Shown: piece after piece, positions 1-7,551 of the stretch | Position numbering within the stretch: position 1 is the first letter of the stretch | Layout of the letters: the number at the start of each line of letters is the position of its first letter | NCBI GenBank assembly: GCA_036823295.1 | Contig: DAISGD010000050.1 | Span: forward strand, 1-25,192 | Direction: 5' to 3' | From: UBA4742 sp002403895 | GTDB taxonomy: Bacteria; Actinomycetota; Acidimicrobiia; Acidimicrobiales; Acidimicrobilacustridaceae | DNA length: 25,192 bases | The notes under the pieces: generated by a model | Told to the model about the DNA's origin: nothing | Seen by the model: the letters and a program-made list of their open reading frames with translations, nothing else | Databases searched by the model: none | Translations under genes and position numbers: made by a program

Positions 1-2
1 AG

Positions 3-98
3 GAGATCGCGTCGGTCGCGTTGTTCCTCGCCTCGGACGACTCGAGCTACGTCAATGGCCTGGAGCTGGTCGTCGACGGCGGCACCACAGTGATCTGA
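3..98 (+). CDS. Short-chain dehydrogenase/reductase, C-terminal end only
   Basis: The window opens inside a gene whose last 31 residues are readable and end in TGA. They contain the segment VALFLASDDSSYVNG followed by LVVDGG, the hallmark C-terminus of classical SDR enzymes, where this loop and strand complete the Rossmann fold and the tetramer interface. SDRs oxidise or reduce alcohols and ketones with NAD(P)(H); the substrate cannot be inferred from this piece. The catalytic Ser-Tyr-Lys part lies upstream of the window. A strong hairpin begins six bases after the stop, so it probably ends its own transcript rather than reading into the next gene. Confidence 0.85.
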   Translation, partial: EIASVALFLASDDSSYVNGLELVVDGGTTVI

Positions 99-103
99 CC
101 GCG

Positions 104-135
104 TCGCCGGTGGTGCTCCACCACGAGGCCGGCGA
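104..135 (+). terminator. Hairpin after the SDR gene, probable terminator
   Basis: TCGCCGG (104-110) pairs perfectly with CCGGCGA (129-135), and inside it TGGTG (111-115) pairs with CACCA (119-123) around a CTC loop. Together this is a 12-base-pair stem with a small one-sided internal loop (124-128). There is no T-tract, which is common for actinobacterial terminators. It starts six bases after the SDR stop codon. Confidence 0.55.
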
Positions 136-263
136 GCCCGTCGACCAAATCGTCAGCGGGCCGATCTGACACCTGGGCGCCGGCGAACCTTCGACACCCC
201 GGCCCAGCACGCCAGCGGAACCCCACGACCAACCGACCCATACACAACAGAGGAACACACATC

Positions 264-878
264 ATGACCACCATCAGCATCATCGGCTCGGGCAACATGG
301 CCTCCGCCATTGGCACCCGGGCAACCAAGCACGGCCACACCGTCGAGCTCATGAGCCGCAACACCGCCAAGGCTCAGGCGCTCGCCGACCAGATCGGCAA
401 CGGAGCCACCGTCGGCACGTTCGGCGCAAGGCCGGCGGGTGACATCGTCATCGTGGCCGTCCTGTACGCCGGCGCGGTTGAAGTGGTCGCGCACTACGGC
501 GATGCGCTGGCCGGCAAGATCCTCGTCGACATCACCAACCCGTTCAACGCCGACGGCACCGGACTCGTGACGACCGCGGGCAACTCGATGTCCCAACAGA
601 TCGCCGCCGCCGCCCCCCAGGCACACGTCGTCAAGGCATTCAATACGATCCTCCGCGGCGTCCTTGCCGAAGACAAGCCCGTGGACGTGTTCTTCGCCGG
701 CGACAGCGACGAGGCGAAAGCAACTTTCGCGGCGTTTCTGGAGAGCTTGGACATGCGGCCCCTCGACGCAGGAGGGCTCGAAATGGCCCACGCCCTTGAA
801 TGGGCCGGCATCCTCCTGGTGGGCCTGGCCCGCAACGGCGCCGGCTTCGACATCGCCTTGGGAGCCAAGGCGCTCTGA
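264..878 (+). CDS. NADPH:F420 oxidoreductase-like protein (NAD(P)-binding)
   Basis: This 204-residue protein has an N-terminal Rossmann fold with the dinucleotide motif GSGNMA at residues 8-13, followed after the second strand by SRN (31-33), a basic pocket suited to the NADP 2'-phosphate. The later segment DITNPFN and the C-terminal half MAHALEWAGILLVGLA match the F420-dependent NADP reductase family (COG2085/PF03807). Members transfer hydride between F420H2 and NADP+, but many short homologues have unproven substrates, so the F420 partner is inferred from family only. The ATG is preceded by AGAGGA about ten bases upstream. The gene stands alone between a hairpin and the convergent GGDEF-EAL gene. 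Confidence 0.75.
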   Translation: MTTISIIGSGNMASAIGTRATKHGHTVELMSRNTAKAQALADQIGNGATVGTFGARPAGDIVIVAVLYAGAVEVVAHYGDALAGKILVDITNPFNADGTGLVTTAGNSMSQQIAAAAPQAHVVKAFNTILRGVLAEDKPVDVFFAGDSDEAKATFAAFLESLDMRPLDAGGLEMAHALEWAGILLVGLARNGAGFDIALGAKAL

Positions 879-880
879 AC

Positions 881-927
881 CTTTTCTTGAGGAGTGCTCC
901 CCACCTCAACGCGAAGAGCCCGAAAAG
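881..927. terminator. Hairpin between convergent genes, candidate bidirectional terminator
   Basis: In the gap between two genes that face each other, TTGAGG (887-892) pairs with CCTCAA (904-909) across an 11-base loop. An outer pair CTTTTC (881-886) and GAAAAG (922-927) could extend it across an unpaired stretch. The outer arm gives a T-rich or A-rich end for each strand. It is short, so function is only suggested. Confidence 0.35.
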
Positions 928-3180
928 TCAGCCCGAGAACGCCGTCTCGATGAGTAGCGCGGCGGTAGGCGCAGTGGACAGCAAGCGCCCGAACTCGCTG
1001 GCGGGCATGGGCCGGTCGAACAGGAACCCCTGCATCAGGTAGCAGCCGTGCCGCAGCAGGAAGTCCCGCTGAGCCGCCGTCTCGACCCCCTCGGCCACGA
1101 CCTGCAGCCCCATCGTGCGGGCCAGACCGAGGATGGCCACGACCAGCCGCGAGTCGGGCCGCTCGGCATCGATCGCCTGGATGAACGAGCCGTCGATCTT
1201 GATCCGGTCGATGGGCAGCCGGTCCAGGTAGCCGAGGCCACTGAAACCGGTGCCGAAGTCATCGATGGCCAGGCTCACCCCCAGCTCGCTCAGCCCGCGG
1301 AGCGTCCCCTCGAGGTCAACCCGCCTGGCCATCGCCACGCTCTCGGTCACCTCGAGCTCGAGGCGCTCGGCGTCGAGCCCGGACACGCGCAGCCAGTGCG
1401 CCGTCATGTCCACCACGTTCTGCAACTCGAGCTGGCGGGGAGACAGGTTGACGGCCATGGCGAAGCCGGGATCGACGAGGGGCAGCCACCGCACCATCTG
1501 CTCGGCGGCCCGGCCGAGCACCCACTCGCCGATCGGCACGATGAGCCCGGTCTCCTCGGCGATCGGGATGAACCGGCCGGGACCGAGCAGGCCGAGCGCC
1601 GGGTGCCGCCAGCGCAACAGGGCCTCCGCGCCGACGATCGCACCAGTGGACCCGTCGACCTGGGGTTGGTAGTGCAACTCGAGCTGCTCGCCCTCGATGG
1701 CGTCGTGCATCGCCGACTCGAGGTTCAGCCGACCGACGGCGCTCAGGTGCATCTCGGGGCGGAACATCCGGATCTGCGAGCTGCCCGCTTCCTTGGCCCG
1801 GTACATGGCGGAGTCGGCGCTACGCAGCAGCTCCTCGACGTCGCGGCCGTCGGTTGGGTAGCGGGCCACGCCGATGCTGGGCGCGATGTGCAGGGCCCGG
1901 TTGCCAACGGTGAACGGCTCCTTGAACTGGCTGACGATCTCGTCGGCAAGGGAACGCGAGAGTTCGTTCCCGTCCGCACCGTGCACGAGGATCCCGAACT
2001 CGTCGCCCCCCAGCCGGGCGATGTCGAAGCCGGCATGGCAGAGGCCCGACAGGCGCTGGGCGACACCCTCGAGCAGCTGATCGCCGGCGCTGTGCCCGAG
2101 GCTGTCGTTGACCACCTTGAAGCGATCGAGGTCGAGGAACATGACCGCCAGCTCGCCACCCCAAAGCTCTATCCCGGCGATCACCTCTTCGAGCCTGGAC
2201 CGGAACGCCTCCTTGTTGGGCAGCCCAGTCAGGTGATCGTGCTGCACCCAGAAGTCGGCGTGGTTGAAGTTGCGCAGCACCAACCCGAGCGCGGCGGCGA
2301 CCGCGACCGACAGCAGACCGGTGCCGATGGCGATGGCGCCGAGCGACAGCTCGAGCCCCGAACCGAGGCTGACCCCGGTCAACGCCGGACCGACCGCCAG
2401 GGCCACCACGAACACGGAGACGGCCGAGCGGGTCACGCCGGTGGACTCCAGGGGCGGGAGCACCCGCATCTCGGGCGATGGGTTGGCGGCGGCGGCGGCG
2501 ATCAGCGCGGCCGTGAGCAGCAGGAGCGCCAGCTCGGCCGTGCCCGACGGCTTGTTGCTGGCCAGGTTGTCGATGGCGATGGCCTGACCGATCAGTAGGA
2601 CCGACACCGCCGCCCGGAGCAGGGGGAGCGTGTGGCTGCCCCCGGCGGTGCTGTCGAGCATCCACGCCCCGATGGCGATGGCGAGGGCCAGTCCTGCGCC
2701 GACCGTGGTGCCGAGCGCGAGGGCGTAGCCCCTCGCGTCGAGCGGCGCGAGGTGCGGCTCGATCAGGATCACCCAGATCGGCACGAGCGCGCTGGTGGCG
2801 GCGACGAGCGCGACGAGCATCTGCTGCGCCGCCCGGCTCGAGAACCGCTCCTGGAGCAGGCGCCACATCACGACCCCGCTGGCCAGGATTGCCACCACCA
2901 TCAGTGCCGGGACCACGGTGGTGAACCACGAACCTTGGCCGAGACCCAGCCCGGCGAGGACGATCAGCTCCAACACGGCTGCCGACGAGCCCAGGCCCAG
3001 CCGGGGCGACCATCGGCTGCGGCCTTGCTGGTGCAGGCACAGCCAACAGGTCAGGGAGAGGAGCACGATCGTCATCGCCAGCGATGCGACCGAGTGGGGG
3101 CTGACCGCGATCAGCACCGCGCCCGAAGCCCCCGTGCCAAATGGCAGAAGCCAGCTTCGTGACACTCGACCTCTCTTCAT
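928..3180 (-). CDS. Membrane GGDEF-EAL cyclic-di-GMP signalling protein
   Basis: The 750-residue protein carries about eight hydrophobic segments in residues 10-302, so the N-terminus is an integral membrane sensor of no recognised class. A GGDEF domain (about 312-475) has intact GGDEF at 391-395 and the LDLDRFKVVND metal and substrate segment at 349-359. The inhibitory RxxD site that normally precedes GGDEF is not present (HAGF instead). An EAL domain (about 485-735) keeps EALLRW (519-524), the Asn of AVNLSP, E610 and E613 in LEVTES, DDFGTG (640-645), K661 and E697 of AEGVE, so phosphodiesterase activity is expected. The start is uncertain: the ATG at 3180 has no spaced ribosome site, whereas GTG at codon 6 (3165) follows AAGAGAGG by four bases. 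A broken GGDEF piece lies just upstream. Confidence 0.93.
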   Translation of the reverse strand: MKRGRVSRSWLLPFGTGASGAVLIAVSPHSVASLAMTIVLLSLTCWLCLHQQGRSRWSPRLGLGSSAAVLELIVLAGLGLGQGSWFTTVVPALMVVAILASGVVMWRLLQERFSSRAAQQMLVALVAATSALVPIWVILIEPHLAPLDARGYALALGTTVGAGLALAIAIGAWMLDSTAGGSHTLPLLRAAVSVLLIGQAIAIDNLASNKPSGTAELALLLLTAALIAAAAANPSPEMRVLPPLESTGVTRSAVSVFVVALAVGPALTGVSLGSGLELSLGAIAIGTGLLSVAVAAALGLVLRNFNHADFWVQHDHLTGLPNKEAFRSRLEEVIAGIELWGGELAVMFLDLDRFKVVNDSLGHSAGDQLLEGVAQRLSGLCHAGFDIARLGGDEFGILVHGADGNELSRSLADEIVSQFKEPFTVGNRALHIAPSIGVARYPTDGRDVEELLRSADSAMYRAKEAGSSQIRMFRPEMHLSAVGRLNLESAMHDAIEGEQLELHYQPQVDGSTGAIVGAEALLRWRHPALGLLGPGRFIPIAEETGLIVPIGEWVLGRAAEQMVRWLPLVDPGFAMAVNLSPRQLELQNVVDMTAHWLRVSGLDAERLELEVTESVAMARRVDLEGTLRGLSELGVSLAIDDFGTGFSGLGYLDRLPIDRIKIDGSFIQAIDAERPDSRLVVAILGLARTMGLQVVAEGVETAAQRDFLLRHGCYLMQGFLFDRPMPASEFGRLLSTAPTAALLIETAFSG

Positions 3181-3183
3181 CCC

Positions 3184-3371
3184 CTACATCCCCATTGCGT
3201 TCACTCTGGCCGAAGGCGCGCTGACGCCGCATGAGGCGGGCGACCCGATCCAGGTAGGTCTCCCGGCCCAGTCGGTGCGTTCCTCAGGGCCGGCGACGAC
3301 GTGCCCACCCCCGAGGGCCTTGGCTTGGTACATGGCGGCCCGACCGTGCCGCCAAAACGCGACAGAGACCC
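3184..3371 (-). pseudogene. Remnant of a GGDEF-domain C-terminus
   Basis: On the minus strand, directly after the ppdK stop codon, the sequence reads GVSVA, then FWRHGRAAMYQAKALGGGHV, with a stop at 3184-3186. Real GGDEF domains end with S-x-G-V-A, about 10-15 residues, then LLRxADxAMYxAKxxGxxxV. The match to AMYQAKALGG is close, the ADxAM segment is altered to HGRAAM, and the linking residues are missing, so this is a decayed and internally deleted fragment. No start codon or upstream catalytic part is present. It is not simply a copy of the neighbouring gene's text, which reads AMYRAKEAGSSQ at the same place. The tail after about 3270 resembles nothing I know. Confidence 0.6.
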
Positions 3372-6017
3372 CTAGCTCGTCACCCCGGCCTGTTCTTGGG
3401 CCAGGATCGCTTGAGCGGTGGCGAGCCGGGCGATCGGCACCCGGAACGGCGAGCACGAGACATAGTCGAGCCCGATGGCGGTGAAGAAGGCGATGGACTC
3501 GGGGTCGCCACCGTGCTCGCCGCACACCCCCGCCACCAGGTTGGGATTGATGGCCCGGCCCCGGTCCAGGCAGGTCTTGATCAGTTCGCCCACGCCCCGA
3601 TGGTCGATGGTCTCGAACGGGTTGCGGGGGAGAAGGCCCTCCTCGAGGTAGCGCTCCATCAGCCGGCCCTCGACGTCGTCCCGGCTGAACCCGAACACCA
3701 TCTGGGTGAGGTCGTTGGTCCCGAACGAGAAGAAGTCGGCCACCTCGGCGATGTCGTCGCCCCGCACGGCCGCCCGGGGCGTCTCGATCATCGTCCCGAT
3801 CTTGACCTCGATCTGCTCGCCCATCCGGGCCAGTGCGTCGTCGACCTCCTCGGTCACCCACCGCCGCACCAGGGCCACCTCGGCCCGGGTGACGACGAGC
3901 GGGATCATGATCTCGATATGAGGGTGACCACGGCGCTTGACCCGCCGGCAGGCCGCCTCCACCAGGGCCCGAACCTGCATCTTGTACAGGTTGGCCTTGA
4001 TGATGCCGAGCCGCACGCCCCGGGTGCCGAGCATGGGGTTCTGTTCTTGCCAGGTGCGCGCCGCGGTGAACAGCCTGCGGGAATCCTCGTCGAGCTCCCC
4101 CCGGGCCTCCCGGGCGATGAGCTCCTCGATGTCGGGCAGGAACTCGTGCAACGGGGGATCCAGAAGTCGCACGGTCACCGGCAGGCCGTCCATGGCCTCG
4201 AGGATCTCCTCGAAGTCCTCCCGCTGGAGCTCCAGCAGCGCGGCCAGAGCCGCATCCTCCTCGTCCGGGGTGTCGGCCAGGATCATGCGCTGGGCTAGGG
4301 GGAGCTTGTCGCCCAGGAACATGTGCTCGGTCCGGCATAGCCCGATCCCCTCGGCACCGTACTCACGGGCCCGGGCCGCATCGGGGCCGTTGTCGGCGTT
4401 GGCCCGCACCCCGATGCGCCCGCGGCGGATGTCGTCGGCCCATCCCAGGATGGTGGCGAACTCAGGCGGGGGCACGGCCGGGGCCAGCTCGAGCTGCCCG
4501 AGCATGACCTCACCTGAGGTGCCGTCGACCGAGAGCCACTCGCCCTCGCGCACCGTCACCCCGTTGGCGGTGAAGTGGCGGCGCTCCACCGTGATCGAGC
4601 CGGCCCCCACCACCGCCGGGATACCCCACCCCCGGGCCACCACCGCGGCATGACTGACCAGGCCGCCGTGGCTGGTCAGCACCGCCGCGGCGGCCTGCAT
4701 GCCGGCGACGTCGTCGGGTGAGGTCTCGGTGCGCACCAGCACCGCCTGCTCGCCGCGGGCTGCCGCCGCCACCACGTCGGCGGCGTCGAAGTAGGCCCGC
4801 CCGATCCCGGCCCCGGGGGAGGCGGCCAGGCCCTTGGCCACCAGCCCCTTGTGCTCGCCTTTGAGCTGGGGGTGGAGCAACTGGTCGAGGTGCTCGGACG
4901 TCACCCGCATGACCGCCTCGGCGTGGCTCAGCCGGATCTCCGGTTGGGTGGTCATCTCCACCGCGATGCGCAGCGCCGCCCGCCCGGTCCGCTTGCCCAC
5001 CCGGGTCTGGAGCATCCAGAGCTTGCCCTGCTCGATGGTGAACTCCGTGTCGAGCATGTCGCGGTAGTGGCGCTCGAGCCGCTCGAAGATCCCGTTCAGC
5101 TCGTCGTGGATGGCCGGGAACCGGTCGGCCAAGGCCGAGAGTGGTTCGGTCTGGCGAATGCCGGCCACAACGTCCTCGCCCTGGGCGTTGAGCAGGAAGT
5201 CGCCGTAGGGCGTGCGCTCGCCGGTCGTGGGGTTGCGGGTGAATCCGACGCCGGTGCCCGAGGTGTCGTCCCGGTTGCCGAACACCATGGCCTGCACGTT
5301 CACGGCCGTGCCGAGGTCGTGGGGGATGTGCTCACGGGTGCGGTAGGCGACGGCCCGGGCCCCGTTCCACGAGTGGAACACCGCCTCGACCGCCATGCGG
5401 AGCTGTCGGGTCGGATCCTGGGGGAACGGCTCCCCGGTCTCGCTCAGCACCACCTGCTGGTAGCGCTGCACCAGATAGCGGAGGAGCTCGGTGGGCACCT
5501 CGGCGTCATTGGCCACGCCGGCCAGGCGTTTGGCGTCGTCGAACAGGCTGTCGAACGGGGCGCCGTCGATCCCCAGGACGATCCGGCCGAACATGGCTAC
5601 GAAGCGACGGTAGGAGTCGAGGGCGAACCGCTCGTTGTCCGTCTGGCGGGCCAGGCCCAGCACCGACTCGTTGTTCAAGCCCAGGTTCAAGACGGTGTCC
5701 ATCATCCCCGGCATGGAGAACTTGGCCCCCGACCGCACGCTCACCAGCAGCGGATCGTGGGGGTTGCCCAACGGGCGGGCCATGGCCTGCTCGATCCGTT
5801 CGAGCTGGGCGGCGATCTCGCCGTCCAGCCCGTCGGGCCAGCCGCCCGTCTCGAGGTGGGCGCGACAGGCGTCGGTGGTGATGGTGAACCCCGGGGGCAC
5901 CGGCAACTGGAGCACCGACGTCATCTCGGCCAGGTTCGCTCCCTTGCCGCCGAGCAGGTCCTTGAGGTCCTTCGGTGGGGTCTCGTGGGGGCGATCGAAC
6001 GCATAGATGAGGGGCAT
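3372..6017 (-). CDS. ppdK: Pyruvate, phosphate dikinase
   Basis: At 881 residues this is a full-length PPDK, which interconverts pyruvate, ATP and phosphate with phosphoenolpyruvate, AMP and pyrophosphate in the cytoplasm. The N-terminal ATP-grasp domain starts with GGKGANLAEM (23-32) and includes RSGAKFSMPGMMDT. The central phosphohistidine domain has GGLVSHAAVVARG with the catalytic His at 456. The C-terminal PEP/pyruvate barrel has GLCRTEHMF and ends in YVSCSPFRVP with the catalytic Cys at 855. The residue two before the His is Val (454) where the regulated plant and many bacterial enzymes have Thr, the target of the PPDK regulatory kinase. AAGGAG lies six bases before the ATG. It faces away from the methyltransferase gene and is followed by a GGDEF remnant. 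Confidence 0.97.
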   Translation of the reverse strand: MPLIYAFDRPHETPPKDLKDLLGGKGANLAEMTSVLQLPVPPGFTITTDACRAHLETGGWPDGLDGEIAAQLERIEQAMARPLGNPHDPLLVSVRSGAKFSMPGMMDTVLNLGLNNESVLGLARQTDNERFALDSYRRFVAMFGRIVLGIDGAPFDSLFDDAKRLAGVANDAEVPTELLRYLVQRYQQVVLSETGEPFPQDPTRQLRMAVEAVFHSWNGARAVAYRTREHIPHDLGTAVNVQAMVFGNRDDTSGTGVGFTRNPTTGERTPYGDFLLNAQGEDVVAGIRQTEPLSALADRFPAIHDELNGIFERLERHYRDMLDTEFTIEQGKLWMLQTRVGKRTGRAALRIAVEMTTQPEIRLSHAEAVMRVTSEHLDQLLHPQLKGEHKGLVAKGLAASPGAGIGRAYFDAADVVAAAARGEQAVLVRTETSPDDVAGMQAAAAVLTSHGGLVSHAAVVARGWGIPAVVGAGSITVERRHFTANGVTVREGEWLSVDGTSGEVMLGQLELAPAVPPPEFATILGWADDIRRGRIGVRANADNGPDAARAREYGAEGIGLCRTEHMFLGDKLPLAQRMILADTPDEEDAALAALLELQREDFEEILEAMDGLPVTVRLLDPPLHEFLPDIEELIAREARGELDEDSRRLFTAARTWQEQNPMLGTRGVRLGIIKANLYKMQVRALVEAACRRVKRRGHPHIEIMIPLVVTRAEVALVRRWVTEEVDDALARMGEQIEVKIGTMIETPRAAVRGDDIAEVADFFSFGTNDLTQMVFGFSRDDVEGRLMERYLEEGLLPRNPFETIDHRGVGELIKTCLDRGRAINPNLVAGVCGEHGGDPESIAFFTAIGLDYVSCSPFRVPIARLATAQAILAQEQAGVTS

Positions 6018-6223
6018 GTGCGCTCCTTGTCCGGCGGTGAGGCCATTCTTGCCCGAAATCGGGGGCTGGCGCGACGGGGGCTCGCCGTTGCGGGGGTCGC
6101 GCCCAAGCCCTTCGTGGGTTCAGCCCTCGGGTTCCCCAGGATGGGGCAACACGACCTATGCAAAGATGCCCCAGCCTCGTCTCCGCGAGGTGTACTCCGG
6201 CGAGCGCGAGGGGAAGTGTCGTG
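6018..6223. promoter_or_regulatory. Divergent promoter region between ppdK and methyltransferase
   Basis: This 206-base gap must hold promoters for both outward-facing genes. Ribosome sites are visible at each end: AAGGAG before ppdK and GAGGGGAAG before the methyltransferase ATG at 6224. GGGGCA and TGCCCC form possible arms of a weak stem, competing with a CCCC-GGGG stem just before. I see no convincing operator. Confidence 0.4.
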
Positions 6224-7237
6224 ATGGATCCTGGGCACATCATGCAAGTAGGGATGGGCTTCTTCGATTCGAAGACCCTGCTGAGTGCCGTCGAGCTCGG
6301 CGTGTTCACGGAGCTCGCCTCGCAGCCGGCCAGCGCGGATGGTCTCGGCGAGCGGCTCGGTCTGCACCCGCGCGGCCGGCGCGACTTCCTAGACGGCCTC
6401 GTCGCGCTGGGCTTTCTCGAGCGAGAGGGCGACGGCCCCGAGGCGGTCTACTCCAACACTGCGGACAGCGCACTGTTCCTGGACCGGAACCAGCCCACCT
6501 ACGTCGGGGGCATCCTCGAGATGGCCAACGCGCGCCTCTACCGCTTCTGGGCCGATCTCACCGAAGCCCTGCGAACCGGTGCACCACAGAACGAGGTCAA
6601 GCTGACCGGCCGGCCGATGTTCGATGAGCTCTACGCTGACCCGGGGCGGCTCGAGCAGTTCATGCACGCGATGTCGGGCATCTCGGCCGGGAACTTCCAC
6701 GCCCTCGCCGAGAAGTTCGACTTCAGCCGCTATGCGACGCTGTCCGACGTCGGCGGTGCGACCGGACTGCTGTCGACCATCGTCGCGCAGCGCCACCCGC
6801 ACCTGCGCTGCACCAGCTGTGACCTCCCCATTGTGGGTCCGATCGCCAAACGTGCCATCGCCGCAGCTGGGGTCGCAGACCGCGTGAGCACAGCCGACCT
6901 CGACTTCTTCACCGAACCGATATCTTCCGCGGACGTCGTGACAATGGGGATGATCCTGCACGACTGGAACCTCGAGAAGAAGATGCACCTCATCCGGGCC
7001 GCGTACGACGCTCTACCCGAGGGCGGTGCGTTCATCGTCGTGGAGAATCTCATCGACGACGCCCGACGCGAGAACGTGTTCGGACTCATGATGTCGCTCA
7101 ACATGTTGATCGAGTTCGGCGACGCCTTCGACTACACGGGTGCCGACTTCGTGGGCTGGTGCCGCGAAGTCGGATTCCGGGACGTCGAGATCATGCCGCT
7201 CGCAGGTCCGGCCAGCGCCGGAATCGCCTACAAGTAA
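6224..7237 (+). CDS. SAM-dependent O-methyltransferase, Methyltransf_2 family
   Basis: The chosen 337-residue form starts at the ATG that follows GAGGGGAAG at normal spacing; an in-frame extension back to 6158 has no family similarity. The N-terminal third (about 10-90) is the winged-helix dimerisation domain typical of plant-type and acetylserotonin-type O-methyltransferases. The SAM-binding loop is DVGGATG (175-181), with acidic D200 following strand two. The catalytic-base position reads MILHDWN with His246, and VVEN with Glu274 follows. The family methylates hydroxyls on small aromatic or polyketide compounds; the acceptor here is unknown. No biosynthetic neighbour is present, so it may be a lone tailoring or detoxifying enzyme. 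Confidence 0.85.
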   Translation: MDPGHIMQVGMGFFDSKTLLSAVELGVFTELASQPASADGLGERLGLHPRGRRDFLDGLVALGFLEREGDGPEAVYSNTADSALFLDRNQPTYVGGILEMANARLYRFWADLTEALRTGAPQNEVKLTGRPMFDELYADPGRLEQFMHAMSGISAGNFHALAEKFDFSRYATLSDVGGATGLLSTIVAQRHPHLRCTSCDLPIVGPIAKRAIAAAGVADRVSTADLDFFTEPISSADVVTMGMILHDWNLEKKMHLIRAAYDALPEGGAFIVVENLIDDARRENVFGLMMSLNMLIEFGDAFDYTGADFVGWCREVGFRDVEIMPLAGPASAGIAYK

Positions 7238-7551
7238 CCAGCTACAAGGTGACCAGAGGGCACACCGGCAGCGTCACCGCGCCGTACGACAGCCCATGAA
7301 GTGAGCGTGCGCACAAGACTTGAATACCTTGACCCCGTTCGCCACCCGCGGGACAATCGCGTTGCCGGCGAGGATCGTGCAACGGAGCACGACTGTCGGG
7401 TTGGGGTCTTCATGAGGTCACGGGTTGCTCCCTTTGTCACCGCCGAGGATCTCGGCGCGGATGATGGCTTCACGCTTTCAAAGAGGGCGGGACGGCGGGC
7501 GACGTCGTCGCAGGCTGAGTTTGCGGTAAATAGATCTCAAGGACGTGATTG
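7238..7551. other. Intergenic stretch with a perfect palindrome upstream of the protease
   Basis: No convincing gene is present in these 314 bases; the open frames on either strand lack family similarity and ribosome sites. A palindrome CGCCGAG-GAT-CTCGGCG lies at 7441-7457, about 95 bases before the protease start, and could be an operator or hairpin. A weaker stem, TCGTGC/GCACGA, spans 7375-7392. AAGGA at 7539-7543 is the ribosome site of the protease. The AT-richer stretch around 7521-7536 could contain its promoter. Confidence 0.4.

Noticed and set aside
1048..2598. Long plus-strand open frame (516 codons) opposite the GGDEF-EAL gene
   Set aside because: It is antisense to a protein with complete GGDEF and EAL motifs; its translation is rich in Arg, Gly, Gln and Asp with no family pattern, as expected of high-GC shadow frames.
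4851..6224. Long plus-strand open frame opposite ppdK
   Set aside because: Antisense of a highly conserved enzyme, with low-complexity Gly/Val/His/Arg-rich translation and no ribosome site.
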